NCBI GenBank assembly: GCA_037969395.1
Contig: JBBKXJ010000018.1
Coordinates: 1-64,000, forward strand
DNA length: 64,000 nucleotides
DNA from: JBBKXJ01 sp037969395
GTDB taxonomy: Bacteria; Pseudomonadota; Gammaproteobacteria; Pseudomonadales; JAUIET01
Direction: 5' to 3'
Part shown: piece by piece, positions 24,114 to 32,479 of the stretch
How positions within the stretch are numbered: position 1 is the stretch's first letter
Layout of the letters: the number at the start of each line of letters is the position of its first letter
The notes under the pieces: model-generated
Databases searched by the model: none
What the model saw: the letters and a program-made list of their open reading frames with translations, nothing else
Told to the model about the DNA's origin: nothing
Translations under genes and position numbers: made by a program

Positions 24114-24240
24114 CAATAACCAAGCATAGATCACATTGACTAATAATTAACCAATGCACTGACGGACGGTTCGGTGCAGTACCGGCGCCGTACTATTTAC
24201 ACCCCATCAGATCAACATAGCGCAGAAGTTGCAGCTTGCA

Positions 24241-24269
24241 TTGCTAATTGCGCCAGTTTTTGATATAAA
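24241..24269 (+). promoter_or_regulatory. Predicted sigma-70 promoter for rpmB-rpmG
   Basis: TTGCTA at 24241-24246, a 17-base spacer, and TATAAA at 24264-24269 form a good vegetative promoter. The predicted start of transcription is near 24276, giving a leader of about 48 bases before rpmB, with AGGAG about 10 bases before the ATG. A strong promoter is expected for ribosomal protein genes. Confidence 0.6.
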
Positions 24270-24323
24270 GCTGCGCTCTTTTTCGCCGTCTTCAGGTCGG
24301 CTTCGTGGAGTTAGGAGAAAGCC

Positions 24324-24560
24324 ATGTCGAGAACATGTCAGGTAACGGGTAAGAAGCCGATGACGGGCAATAACGTGTCGCACGCGAAGAATCGCACCAG
24401 ACGACGTTTTTTACCGAATTTGCATACACATCGTTTTTGGATCGAGTCCGAAAAACGCTTTGTGAAATTGCGGGTGTCGAACAAGGGTTTGCGAATTATC
24501 GACAAACTGGGAATTCAACAGGTGCTGGCCGAAATTCGTGGCCGCGGTGAGCAGGTGTAG
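24324..24560 (+). CDS. rpmB: 50S ribosomal protein L28
   Basis: L28 (78 aa, standard length) is a large-subunit protein. The sequence MSRTCQVTGKKPMTGNNVSHAKNRTRRRF at the N-terminus (shown here only in part: SRTCQVTGKKPMTGNNVSHA) and RVSNKGLRIIDKLG near residues 50-65 are diagnostic. RBS AGGAG precedes the ATG. rpmG follows 9 bases after the stop, the usual bacterial arrangement. Confidence 0.98.
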   Translation: MSRTCQVTGKKPMTGNNVSHAKNRTRRRFLPNLHTHRFWIESEKRFVKLRVSNKGLRIIDKLGIQQVLAEIRGRGEQV

Positions 24561-24569
24561 GGGAATATT

Positions 24570-24725
24570 ATGCGCGAGAAGATACGACTGGTGTCATCGG
24601 CCGGCACAGGCCATTTTTACACAACTGACAAAAATAAACGCACTATGCCCGACAAAATGGAGATCAAAAAATTTGATCCCGTGGTGCGCAAGCATGTGAT
24701 TTATAAAGAAGCGAAGATCAAATAA
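24570..24725 (+). CDS. rpmG: 50S ribosomal protein L33
   Basis: This 51-codon gene encodes L33. It begins MREKIRLVSSAGTGHFYTT and ends with the typical basic tail VIYKEAKIK before TAA at 24723. It lacks the zinc-binding cysteines, so it is the zinc-independent form. It lies 9 bases downstream of rpmB and ends just before an intrinsic terminator. Confidence 0.97.
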   Translation: MREKIRLVSSAGTGHFYTTDKNKRTMPDKMEIKKFDPVVRKHVIYKEAKIK

Positions 24726-24747
24726 CGCTTTTTACTGGATTACGATT

Positions 24748-24776
24748 AAACCCGGCAGCCCGCCGGGTTTTTGTTA
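24748..24776 (+). terminator. Intrinsic terminator after rpmG
   Basis: A 9-bp perfect stem AAACCCGGC/GCCGGGTTT with loop AGCCC spans 24748-24770 and is followed by a T-rich tract. It lies 22 bases after the rpmG stop. It could also serve the convergent gene on the minus strand, since the A-rich left flank gives a U-tract in that direction. Confidence 0.85.
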
Positions 24777-24787
24777 ATAGAAAACAA

Positions 24788-26752
24788 CTAAACTCGCGTT
24801 AGCAGCAAATTTCCGCAGCGGTCACGCTGCACATTCCAGCCAGGAGAAACTAGCGTTGTCGCTGTCTGGTCGGTGATAATCAGTGGCCCGGCTCGCAACT
24901 CACCCGGCGCCAGCTGATTGCGTGGCACAATTGCCACTTTAGTTTCTAGCAGTGGCAAATACGATTCGCCAGTCTGTGCGGCTTGATAATCGAGGTCTGG
25001 CACGTCAATGGCCGCCGCCGCAACGCGCAGGCCGGCGCGCAGCGTTACCAGCTCTACCGGCAGGTCTATGCGATGTCCAAAGCGCTTTTCATGGGCTGTG
25101 TGGAATGCCGCTGCTACTGCCTGCAGCGCTGCGAAATCCACATTCAGCGTATACGATTGGCCCACGTAACGGCAGTCCAGCGTGCGCTGCGATTTAATTG
25201 CAGCGAGGTCGCAGCCCTCTTCCTGTAGCTGCTGGCGCCCGCTAATTTCAAGCCCGGTGAATGCAGCCTCGATAGTCGTCGCATTCAGGTCAGCCAACAA
25301 TCCGGGTTTGCTTAGCGATAGCTGTCGCTCGCGCGGCGCGACCAACATACCCAGCGCCGACAGCACGCCGCCATTAAGCGGCACCAGCGCGCTGCGCATC
25401 GCCAGACTGTCGGCCAGCGCGCAAGTGTGCAAACCTCCGGCACCGCCGAAGCTGCACAGCGTAAACGCGGCAGGATTGTAACCACGTTCCACCGAAATCA
25501 GCCGCAGGGCACGGGTCATGTGTTCGTTAGCGATGCGGATGATGCCCTCTGCTGTAGCCACCACGCTGAGTTGCAGCGCCTTAGCCAGCGGTGCTATCGC
25601 GAGTTCTGCAGCCTTTCGGTCCAGTTGCATATTGCCGGCCAGCGCTAAATCAGCAGGCAGCTGGCCGAGCACCACATGAGCGTCGGTTACGGTAGGCTGG
25701 CTGCCGCCGCGGCCATAGGCTGCAGGTCCTGGGTCAGCGCCGGCTGATTGCGGTCCGACATGAAGCGCGCCGCCGGCGTCAATATAAGCAATCGAACCGC
25801 CGCCGGCGCCGATGGTGTGCATGTCTACCATAGGTACGGCCACTGGCCAATCGCCCAGTTTGCCTTCGGTGGTGAGATCGACGTCGCCGTTAAGCAACGC
25901 CACATCGGTTGATGTGCCGCCCATATCGAAGCTGAGCAGACGGTCAAGGTCGCTGCGTTTACCGCTCCACAGTGCGCCGCGCAGACCACCCGCCGGGCCG
26001 GAGAGGAGAAGATTAACTGCACGGCTGGCCGCGTGCTGCACGGCGATAGTGCCGCCCGAAGACTGCATCATGGTGATTTGGGTTTGCGGCAACGCGTCTG
26101 CCAGCCGACTTAAGTAACGTTGCACGGTAGGTCCAAGCCAGGCATTAAGCCAGGTCGCCATGCCGCGTTCATATTCCTTGTACTCCGGTAGTATTGCCGA
26201 CGAGCAGCTGGCAAACATCGATTCGGGAATAATTGCCGCGATAGCGCGTTCGTGTTGGTCATCGAGAAATGAGAACAACAGATTAATAGCGACCGCCTGA
26301 GGTGCGAGCGCTAATAGTTGCCTGCGTAGTTGTCGTAGGTCAGCTTCTAGCAGGGGCTTAATAATTTTGCCTTGGGCATCCAGGCGGCAGTCAATTTCAA
26401 GGCACAAATCCTGTTCTACCGGTACTTGCTCTGTATGTGGCGTTAAATCGTATAAATTTTTACGCGTTTGGCGGCCAATACTCAATAGATCACGAAACCC
26501 CTTATTGGTAACAAACGCCGTACGAGCTCCTTTGCGTTCCAGCGCGGCGTTGGTGGCGACTGTGCTGCCGTGAATAATAAGCAGGTCGCTGTCGGTCATG
26601 GGTTGATTTAGACCGAGTTCTTCAACGCCCTGCAAAATTGCCTGCTCCGGTGCCGCAGGGGTTGACAGCACTTTGTGAATACGCAGCTCACCGGCAGCGT
26701 ATAGCGCAAAATCGGTAAAAGTTCCGCCGGTGTCGACGCCAAGTAATTTCAT
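24788..26752 (-). CDS. Hydantoinase/oxoprolinase A-type protein (HyuA-like)
   Basis: The 654-aa ATP-dependent amidohydrolase subunit belongs to the hydantoinase A/5-oxoprolinase family. The N-terminal phosphate motif GVDTGGTFTDF is at residues 5-15, with HGSTVATNAALERKGA, FDMGGTSTDVAL and IGAGGGSIAY further on. The C-terminal domain has the family's LDCRYVGQSYTLNV. HyuA normally pairs with HyuB, but none is adjacent. Its neighbours rpmG and mutM are housekeeping genes on the other strand. The substrate (hydantoin, N-methylhydantoin, oxoproline, acetone or acetophenone type) cannot be assigned. Confidence 0.88.
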   Translation of the reverse strand: MKLLGVDTGGTFTDFALYAAGELRIHKVLSTPAAPEQAILQGVEELGLNQPMTDSDLLIIHGSTVATNAALERKGARTAFVTNKGFRDLLSIGRQTRKNLYDLTPHTEQVPVEQDLCLEIDCRLDAQGKIIKPLLEADLRQLRRQLLALAPQAVAINLLFSFLDDQHERAIAAIIPESMFASCSSAILPEYKEYERGMATWLNAWLGPTVQRYLSRLADALPQTQITMMQSSGGTIAVQHAASRAVNLLLSGPAGGLRGALWSGKRSDLDRLLSFDMGGTSTDVALLNGDVDLTTEGKLGDWPVAVPMVDMHTIGAGGGSIAYIDAGGALHVGPQSAGADPGPAAYGRGGSQPTVTDAHVVLGQLPADLALAGNMQLDRKAAELAIAPLAKALQLSVVATAEGIIRIANEHMTRALRLISVERGYNPAAFTLCSFGGAGGLHTCALADSLAMRSALVPLNGGVLSALGMLVAPRERQLSLSKPGLLADLNATTIEAAFTGLEISGRQQLQEEGCDLAAIKSQRTLDCRYVGQSYTLNVDFAALQAVAAAFHTAHEKRFGHRIDLPVELVTLRAGLRVAAAAIDVPDLDYQAAQTGESYLPLLETKVAIVPRNQLAPGELRAGPLIITDQTATTLVSPGWNVQRDRCGNLLLTRV

Positions 26753-26855
26753 AGGTCAAAGTCAGGTAAGCAGGGTTAGAGATGTCCTTAATTCTATGTG
26801 ACCTGTTTGCATATTGATATTACTATGCCCGCCCCGAGATCTAATCGCGTCAGTT

Positions 26856-27671
26856 ATGCCAGAATTACCGGAAGTAGAAACCACGCGCCGCGGCATTGCG
26901 CCGCATATCGAACGCCAGGTAATTCGTGCTGTGCTGGTGCGTGAGCGGCGCTTGCGCTGGCCAGTGCCCGCAAACCTTGAAGCGACGCTAAGCGGGCAAC
27001 GCCTGCACCGGGTCGAACGCCGCGCAAAGTATCTGGTTATGCAATTTGACAGCGGTTGGCTGCTGCTGCATCTCGGCATGTCGGGCAGCTTGCGAATCGT
27101 CGATGCAGGGCAGGCCATAGGTAAGCACGACCATCTCGACTTCGTATTTAAGAACGGAATAATTCTGCGTTTCTGCGACCCGCGCCGCTTCGGTTCGGTG
27201 CATTGGCAAACGGCAGAACCGCAGCTGCACCCGCTGCTAAAAAATTTGGGACCGGAACCGCTGGAAGACAGCTTCAACGCCACCTATTTGTATGCGCGAT
27301 CGAGCAAAAAGGTCGTTGCGGTGAAGAGCTTCATTATGAACAGCAGTGTCGTGGTCGGGGTGGGAAACATTTACGCCAATGAAGCGCTGTATCGCGCCGG
27401 CGTGCGGCCAACTCGGGCGGCCGGGCGTATTGCCTTGCCACGCTATCAACGGTTGGTGGTTGAAATCAAGACGGTGCTACGCGAGGCGATTGCCGAGGGT
27501 GGCACGACGCTGCGAGATTTCGTCGGTGGTGATGGTCAGGCGGGCTATTTCCGTGTCTCGCTGCAGGCCTATGGTCGCGGTGGTGAAGCTTGTTTGAAGT
27601 GTTCGCAGCCTTTGAAGAGTATTAGGCTTGGCCAGCGAGCCACAGTTTTCTGCGCAAAATGTCAGACATGA
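26856..27671 (+). CDS. mutM: Formamidopyrimidine-DNA glycosylase
   Basis: MutM/Fpg (271 aa) removes 8-oxoguanine and ring-opened purines. The N-terminus after Met is PELPEVETTRRG, with the catalytic proline P2 and E3. The helix-two-turn-helix has NSSVVVGVGNIYANEALYRAGVRP. The C-terminal zinc finger has four cysteines (CLKC...CAKC). ATG 26856 is certain because the mature N-terminus must be PELPE, so the longer upstream frame is not used. Confidence 0.98.
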   Translation: MPELPEVETTRRGIAPHIERQVIRAVLVRERRLRWPVPANLEATLSGQRLHRVERRAKYLVMQFDSGWLLLHLGMSGSLRIVDAGQAIGKHDHLDFVFKNGIILRFCDPRRFGSVHWQTAEPQLHPLLKNLGPEPLEDSFNATYLYARSSKKVVAVKSFIMNSSVVVGVGNIYANEALYRAGVRPTRAAGRIALPRYQRLVVEIKTVLREAIAEGGTTLRDFVGGDGQAGYFRVSLQAYGRGGEACLKCSQPLKSIRLGQRATVFCAKCQT

Positions 27672-27690
27672 CCGCAGCAAAGTGGGCAAA

Positions 27691-27713
27691 TAGCATAAAG
27701 TAGGGCTATGCTA
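27691..27713 (+). repeat. Hairpin downstream of mutM
   Basis: TAGCATA at 27691-27697 and TATGCTA at 27707-27713 form a 7-bp perfect but AT-rich stem with a 9-base loop, followed by ATTTGT. It is 20 bases after the mutM stop. A weak terminator is possible; stability is low. Confidence 0.4.
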
Positions 27714-27783
27714 ATTTGTATCAGCAGTTTTACCTGCGTTAGATGACTGCTTTAAGAATACCAGCAATTAATTGGAGATCATT

Positions 27784-28116
27784 ATGAAGCCTGCATCACG
27801 GCACCCCTCGCGCGCGACCCGGTTGGCAACACTGTTATTAAGTATCACTTTGCTGCTGCCAGGTGTGAGTTTCGCTCAGGCGATCGATGAGGATCCGTCG
27901 GCCTTTGCCATGGCGGCCGATCTGGCGATAGCACGCCCCCTATTATTGGTGACAACCGTTGCTGGAGCGGCGGTTTATCTGGTTAGTTTACCTTTTACGC
28001 TAGGCGGCGGTAACGCTAAGCAAGCGGGTAAATCGCTGGTTGTTAAACCGGCTAAAGCTACGTTTGTGCGCTGCCTTGGTTGTGTTACTTCGGGTTACAA
28101 GAAAGAAATTAAATAA
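27784..28116 (+). CDS. Small exported or membrane protein of unknown function
   Basis: This 110-aa protein has a signal-like N-terminus (basic residues, then LATLLLSITLLLPGVSFAQA). A second hydrophobic helix (residues about 55-75) comes next, then a basic C-terminus with a CLGC pair. ATG 27784 is preceded by GGAG at a proper distance. In Pseudomonas a hypothetical gene of similar type occurs between mutM and coaD, which suggests a conserved but uncharacterised protein. I recognise no functional motif. Confidence 0.65.
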   Translation: MKPASRHPSRATRLATLLLSITLLLPGVSFAQAIDEDPSAFAMAADLAIARPLLLVTTVAGAAVYLVSLPFTLGGGNAKQAGKSLVVKPAKATFVRCLGCVTSGYKKEIK

Positions 28117-28138
28117 AAACAGCTATTCTGCACGCGGC

Positions 28139-28160
28139 GGTGGCTTGTAAACAAGTCACC
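28139..28160. terminator. Hairpin in the convergent gap before coaD
   Basis: GGTGGCTTGT (28139-28148) and ACAAGTCACC (28151-28160) pair over about 9 bp with one G-U wobble and a tight loop. The gap separates the small exported-protein gene and coaD, which converge. There is no T-tract on either side, so intrinsic termination is only a possibility. Confidence 0.4.
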
Positions 28161-28195
28161 TCCCGTTGTCTAAAATACGAACGACGGCAATTATT

Positions 28196-28696
28196 TTACT
28201 TGCCAACTGGCAGCGCATTCTGCTTGGCAAAACGTTCAATCACCGCTGCATTCACCACCTTTGGTACAAATTTACCGACGTCGCCACCGAGTGACGCAAT
28301 TTCCTTGACCAACGATGATGATATGTACGAAAGATGATCGGCAGGCGTCAGAAACACCGTTTCTACATCGGGATAGATCGCGCGGTTCATATTAGCCAGC
28401 TGAAATTCGTACTCAAAGTCTGACACGGCACGCAGCCCGCGTAGTATGGTTGCATCGTGTTGGCGCGCAAAATCGCCCAGCAGCACGGAAAAACCGCATA
28501 CCTCGATACCTTTCATTCCCTTCAACACCTGTTCGCACAGGTCTACACGTTCTTCCATGCTGAACATGGGCGATTTCTTTTCGTTTCTGGCAACCGCGAT
28601 AATCACCTTATCGAACAATTGGCTGGCGCGTTGCACCAGATCAATGTGGCCATTGGTAAAGGGGTCGAAGGTGCCGGCGTATATTACAGTTCTCAT
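28196..28696 (-). CDS. coaD: Phosphopantetheine adenylyltransferase
   Basis: CoaD (166 aa) transfers AMP to 4'-phosphopantetheine in coenzyme A synthesis. The nucleotidyltransferase motif YAGTFDPFTNGH is at residues 6-17. LRGLRAVSDFEYEFQ and the ISSSLVKEIASLGGDV segment are diagnostic. It ends near the convergent small gene and begins 52 bases downstream of rsmD, with which it may share a transcript. Confidence 0.97.
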   Translation of the reverse strand: MRTVIYAGTFDPFTNGHIDLVQRASQLFDKVIIAVARNEKKSPMFSMEERVDLCEQVLKGMKGIEVCGFSVLLGDFARQHDATILRGLRAVSDFEYEFQLANMNRAIYPDVETVFLTPADHLSYISSSLVKEIASLGGDVGKFVPKVVNAAVIERFAKQNALPVGK

Positions 28697-28748
28697 TCGC
28701 TACATGTCCTGATGAAAGTTTGCGCAGTTTGGCGCGTTTTTTCGCGCA

Positions 28749-29363
28749 TTATAACGGCGCAGGGCAAGCAGGGATAGCGTGTTCCTGTACGCAAAACAAA
28801 CAGTAGCGATTGTTGCCAGCCTGTTTCTCGCGATGTAGCCGCCACTGCTGCGGCACTGCCAGCATAGTCTGGCGCGGCGCCTCGGTATAAATCCAGCTGC
28901 CTTGCCTTACTGCATGGCTGTTCTGCAGCGCCGCGAGCGTTGGCTCCAGTAGCGCTTGCTGATACGGTGGGTCAACAAACACAATGTCGTAGGGGGCGGC
29001 GAAATTCGTTTCGTTTAGCCAGACAAGCGCATCGGCATGCACAAACTGACCTTGTTCGCATGCCAACAGTGTACGATTGCGTAAGATGCTGTGCTCAACC
29101 GCTGCCGCTTTATCGATCATGGTGACGACAGCAGCGCCGCGCGACAGGCATTCGAAACCAAGTGCTCCGCTGCCGCAGTACAGATCCAGACAGCGTGCGC
29201 CATGCGTGTAGGGCGCCAGCCAATTGAACAGCGTTTCGCGTATGCGATCCGGAGTTGGGCGCAGGCCGGGAAGATTTGCAAATTCAAGTTTGCGGCCACG
29301 CCATTCACCACCGATAATACGCAGTTTTGCCATGCCCCGACTATGTGAACCGGATTTCACCAT
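28749..29363 (-). CDS. rsmD: 16S rRNA (guanine966-N2)-methyltransferase
   Basis: RsmD (204 aa) methylates G966 of 16S rRNA. RIIGGEWRGRKLEF, RPTPDRIRETLFNWL, the SAM-binding DLYCGSGALGFECLSRGA and the catalytic FVDPPY are all present. The frame stays open to 29597 inside ftsY, but those residues are not RsmD-like. ATG 29363 gives an N-terminus similar in length to E. coli RsmD. ATG 29333 is an alternative, because a TATAAT box places the transcript start near 29363. It is divergent from ftsY. Confidence 0.93.
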   Translation of the reverse strand: MVKSGSHSRGMAKLRIIGGEWRGRKLEFANLPGLRPTPDRIRETLFNWLAPYTHGARCLDLYCGSGALGFECLSRGAAVVTMIDKAAAVEHSILRNRTLLACEQGQFVHADALVWLNETNFAAPYDIVFVDPPYQQALLEPTLAALQNSHAVRQGSWIYTEAPRQTMLAVPQQWRLHREKQAGNNRYCLFCVQEHAIPACPAPL

Positions 29364-29369
29364 AGGGGG

Positions 29370-29375
29370 ATTATA
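29370..29375 (-). promoter_or_regulatory. Candidate -10 box for rsmD
   Basis: A perfect TATAAT reads on the minus strand in the 37-base gap between rsmD and ftsY. A poor -35 (TCGACA) lies about 19 bases upstream. If used, transcription starts at about the ATG at 29363. This implies either a leaderless transcript or use of the ATG at 29333. Confidence 0.4.
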
Positions 29376-29400
29376 AGTTAGCAACAGTAACGGTTGTCGA

Positions 29401-30642
29401 ATGAAGTTGTTTAGTAAAAAGCAGAAAACCCCGGCGGCCAATGCGGCGGCAGATACGCAGAACAGATCCGACGCGGATATGCAGAACACCGAGCCCGAGC
29501 TGACCGAAGAGGCTGCCGCGGCGCAGCTACCGCCGGAAATCCTGGCGCTATTGGAACCCAAACCCAGCGTGCCCGCGCCGTCACAGCCGCAACCCACTTC
29601 GCAGTCACGAACTACTACCGCACCGCAGCCGGAGCCACAGCCACAGCCAGCGCGACCTGCCAGCCCACCGCTGCCGACAACGCCAACCCAAACTCAGGCT
29701 GAAACCCGAACAGAGACCAAAGAAGGATTGTTTGGCCGCCTCAAGAAAGGACTGCGCCGCACCGGCAGTGGCCTCAGCGATGGCATGGGCGAGCTGTTTC
29801 TGGGTAGGAAAGAGATAGATGACGAGCTGCTTGAAGAGCTGGAGAGTCTGCTGATCATGGCCGATGTTGGTATAGAAGCGACCGGTGATATTATCAACAG
29901 CCTCACAAAACGGGTGAAGCGCAAAGAACTGAAAGACGCCGAGACGCTGCAACCAGCCCTGCAGGCCGAATTACAGGCCTTACTTGAGCCGCATGCAAAA
30001 CCGCTGCTGGTCGATACGCAGAAAAAACCTTTTGTTATTTTAATGGTTGGTGTCAACGGCGCCGGTAAAACTACGACTATCGGCAAGCTAGCGCAGCGCT
30101 TTCAGGCCGAAGGCCGATCGGTGATGCTCGCCGCCGGGGATACCTTTCGCGCCGCAGCGGTGGAGCAACTGCAGGTATGGGGTGAACGCAATAATGTGCC
30201 AGTGATTGCCCAACATACTGGTGCCGACAGCGCCTCGGTGATTTTCGATGCGTTGCAGGCCGCCCAGGCTCGCGCTGTAGATGTGCTGATAGCAGACACC
30301 GCTGGCCGCCTGCACAATAAAGACAATCTAATGGATGAACTAAAAAAAGTCGTGCGCGTGATGGGCAAACTTGACGCGCAGGCGCCGCATGAAGTGATGC
30401 TGGTGCTGGATGCCGGAACCGGCCAAAACGCCCTTAGTCAGGCACAACATTTTAAGGCCGCAGTCGGCGTCAGCGGAATCACGCTGACCAAGCTGGACGG
30501 CACCGCCAAAGGCGGCATTATCTTTGCGATTGCGAAAAACCTGCAGCTACCGATCCGTTATATCGGCATCGGAGAGCAGGCCAGCGACCTACGCGTATTT
30601 GAAGCGAAAGACTTTGTCAGCGCGTTGTTTTCGAGTCAGTAA
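29401..30642 (+). CDS. ftsY: Signal recognition particle receptor FtsY
   Basis: FtsY (413 aa) docks ribosome-SRP complexes at the inner membrane. Residues 1-100 are an acidic, Pro/Gln/Thr-rich A domain, poorly conserved as usual. The NG GTPase follows: helical N domain from about 105, P-loop GVNGAGKTTTIGKLA near residue 217, DTAGR (G3), and TKLDGTAKGG (G4 region). It is the first gene of ftsY-ftsE-ftsX, with ftsE 3 bases downstream. Confidence 0.97.
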   Translation: MKLFSKKQKTPAANAAADTQNRSDADMQNTEPELTEEAAAAQLPPEILALLEPKPSVPAPSQPQPTSQSRTTTAPQPEPQPQPARPASPPLPTTPTQTQAETRTETKEGLFGRLKKGLRRTGSGLSDGMGELFLGRKEIDDELLEELESLLIMADVGIEATGDIINSLTKRVKRKELKDAETLQPALQAELQALLEPHAKPLLVDTQKKPFVILMVGVNGAGKTTTIGKLAQRFQAEGRSVMLAAGDTFRAAAVEQLQVWGERNNVPVIAQHTGADSASVIFDALQAAQARAVDVLIADTAGRLHNKDNLMDELKKVVRVMGKLDAQAPHEVMLVLDAGTGQNALSQAQHFKAAVGVSGITLTKLDGTAKGGIIFAIAKNLQLPIRYIGIGEQASDLRVFEAKDFVSALFSSQ

Positions 30643-30645
30643 GCC

Positions 30646-31326
30646 ATGATAGAGTTTGATAGGGTCAGCAAGCGCTATGACAACGGTTATGAGGCGTTAC
30701 TTGACCTGTCATTTCGTATCGAACGCAAAGAGATGGTGTTTTTGACCGGCCGTTCGGGCGCCGGCAAAAGCACATTGTTGAAGTTGATTATGTTGATGGA
30801 GCGTGCCACGCAGGGGGAAGTACGAATTGCCGGGCAGAATCTGAATGCGATGTCCAGACGGCAGATCCCGTATCTGCGTCGCGAAATTGGCGTGGTATTC
30901 CAGAATCATCAACTTTTGTTCGACCGCAGCGTGTTCGACAACGTCGCCTTGCCGCTGCATATCGCTGGTTATCGGGCCCGCGAGGTCGGCCGCCGCGTGC
31001 GCGCTGCGTTGGCCAAGGTGGGTTTGGAACGCTATGAAAAGCAAAATCCCCTGACATTGTCTGGTGGTGAACAACAGCGCGTCGGTATCGCGCGTGCGGT
31101 GGTTAATAAGCCCAGCCTCTTGCTGGCGGATGAGCCGACCGGCAATCTGGATCCCGGCTTGTCTGCCGATGTGATGAGTTTATTTGAACAGTTTAACCAG
31201 GTGGGAGTGACCATATTGATCGCCTCGCATGACCTCTCGCTGATAGCGCGCTTGCAGCATCGAATCATTACCTTGCGTGAGGGTCGACTTCTTTCTTCCG
31301 CTGTAAATCCCGGCAATGTCCGATAA
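30646..31326 (+). CDS. ftsE: Cell division ATP-binding protein FtsE
   Basis: FtsE (226 aa) is the ATPase of the FtsEX complex, which activates septal peptidoglycan hydrolases through partners such as EnvC. Walker A TGRSGAGKST is near residues 36-45. The ABC signature LSGGEQQRVGIARA, Walker B LLADEPTGNLD and the switch His (ASHD) are intact. It overlaps the ftsX start by 11 bases, indicating translational coupling. Confidence 0.97.
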   Translation: MIEFDRVSKRYDNGYEALLDLSFRIERKEMVFLTGRSGAGKSTLLKLIMLMERATQGEVRIAGQNLNAMSRRQIPYLRREIGVVFQNHQLLFDRSVFDNVALPLHIAGYRAREVGRRVRAALAKVGLERYEKQNPLTLSGGEQQRVGIARAVVNKPSLLLADEPTGNLDPGLSADVMSLFEQFNQVGVTILIASHDLSLIARLQHRIITLREGRLLSSAVNPGNVR

Positions 31327-32320
31327 TTACCAGCGCCCTTCAAGGCGCGCAGAGCGGCCGCGAGCGGCAGGCGCCAGTCTGCTGCAGGCGCGCTGGACCA
31401 CACGGTTAAAATCGTGGGTGTTACATCATCGTCAAACCGCAAAAGAAAGCGCGCGTCGGTTGATAAAAGCGCCGTGGTCGACGTTTACGACATGTTTGGT
31501 CCTTGGTATTGCGCTGGCATTGCCAAGCGGGCTGTACGTGCTGTTAAAGAATGTCGAAAACCTGAGTGCTGGCTGGCAGGGCGCGGCGCAGATTACCCTG
31601 TATTTACGCGACGCTGTCAGTGACGCGCAGGGACAGAAGCTGGCCGCCAGGCTGAGTAGCCGTGACACGATAGCCGCCGCCGACTATGTCGCACGCGAGC
31701 AAACGCTGGCTGAGTTCAAACAACAGTCCGGCTTTGGCGATATTATTGATAGCCTCGATAGCAATCCATTGCCGGCGGTCATTAGCGTAGTGCTGGCCGA
31801 TGTACCTGATCTGCCGAAGCTGAGTGAAAAGCTGCTGGCAGAACTCGATCAGCTGGAGGCGGTGGAATCGGCGCAACTCGATCTGGCCTGGCTGCAGCGT
31901 CTTTATCAGATGATGGAACTGGGGCGTCGTTTCGCCTGGGTGCTGGCGACGCTGCTGGCGCTGGGCGTGGTGTTGATTATCGGCAATACCATTCGCCTGA
32001 GCATCGAGAGTCGGCGCGCCGAAATCGTTATAGTCAAACTGGTAGGAGGCACCAACGCCTTCGTGCGTCGCCCGTTTTTGTATTATGGACTTTGGTATGG
32101 TTTTGGCGGCGCGTTGTGTGCGTCGCTGGTGCTGTTGATAGCCTATTACTGGCTACAAACGCCGTTGACTGCGTTAGCCTCACTGTATGCCGATGAGGCT
32201 GAATTCAGCGGGCTCGGTGTGCGCGATACGCTGCTGATGTGGCTGGCGGCGTGCGTACTGGGTGTGTTCGGCGCGTGGCTTGCGGTGGCCCGGCACCTTG
32301 GGGCGATCGAACCGCGCTGA
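31316..32320 (+). CDS. ftsX: Cell division protein FtsX
   Basis: FtsX (334 aa) is the membrane partner of FtsE. A basic cytoplasmic N-terminus (about 60 residues) precedes the first helix (TFTTCLVLGIALALPSGLYVLL). A periplasmic loop of about 110 residues follows, then three C-terminal helices with the conserved IRLSIESRRAEIVIVKLVGGT between helices. The topology is as expected for gammaproteobacterial FtsX. Confidence 0.96.
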   Translation: MSDNYQRPSRRAERPRAAGASLLQARWTTRLKSWVLHHRQTAKESARRLIKAPWSTFTTCLVLGIALALPSGLYVLLKNVENLSAGWQGAAQITLYLRDAVSDAQGQKLAARLSSRDTIAAADYVAREQTLAEFKQQSGFGDIIDSLDSNPLPAVISVVLADVPDLPKLSEKLLAELDQLEAVESAQLDLAWLQRLYQMMELGRRFAWVLATLLALGVVLIIGNTIRLSIESRRAEIVIVKLVGGTNAFVRRPFLYYGLWYGFGGALCASLVLLIAYYWLQTPLTALASLYADEAEFSGLGVRDTLLMWLAACVLGVFGAWLAVARHLGAIEPR

Positions 32321-32376
32321 TTCGCTGTACAAATAGTGCACACTATATCGTGGTAACACATCCTGATTGTTACTAT

Positions 32377-32406
32377 TTGACACAAAAAGGAACTTCAGCC
32401 GCATTA
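32377..32406 (+). promoter_or_regulatory. Possible rpoH promoter overlapping the CIRCE element
   Basis: TTGACA at 32377-32382 is a perfect -35. The best -10 at an 17-18 base distance (CGCATT or GCATTA, 32400-32406) is poor and runs into the first arm of the CIRCE element. If this promoter is used, a repressor on CIRCE would block it directly. The weak -10 leaves this uncertain. Confidence 0.35.
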
Positions 32407-32430
32407 GCACTCTAAGTTAGGGAGTGCTAA
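32404..32430. promoter_or_regulatory. CIRCE element (HrcA operator) in the rpoH leader
   Basis: TTAGCACTC (32404-32412), a 9-base spacer, and GAGTGCTAA (32422-32430) match the CIRCE consensus TTAGCACTC-N9-GAGTGCTAA at all 18 arm positions. HrcA, the heat-shock repressor, binds this element, usually before groESL or dnaK. Here it lies 49 bases before the rpoH start codon. The position implies HrcA repression of the sigma-32 gene. Confidence 0.9.
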
Positions 32431-32479
32431 AATGCAGTAGCGTTTAAATGCACGCAGTAAATTCGAGGGGGAGAGGCTT

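Noticed and set aside
28749..29597. Longer rsmD start at 29597
   Set aside because: The extension runs antisense to the start of ftsY, is Ser/Ala/Cys-rich and not RsmD-like.
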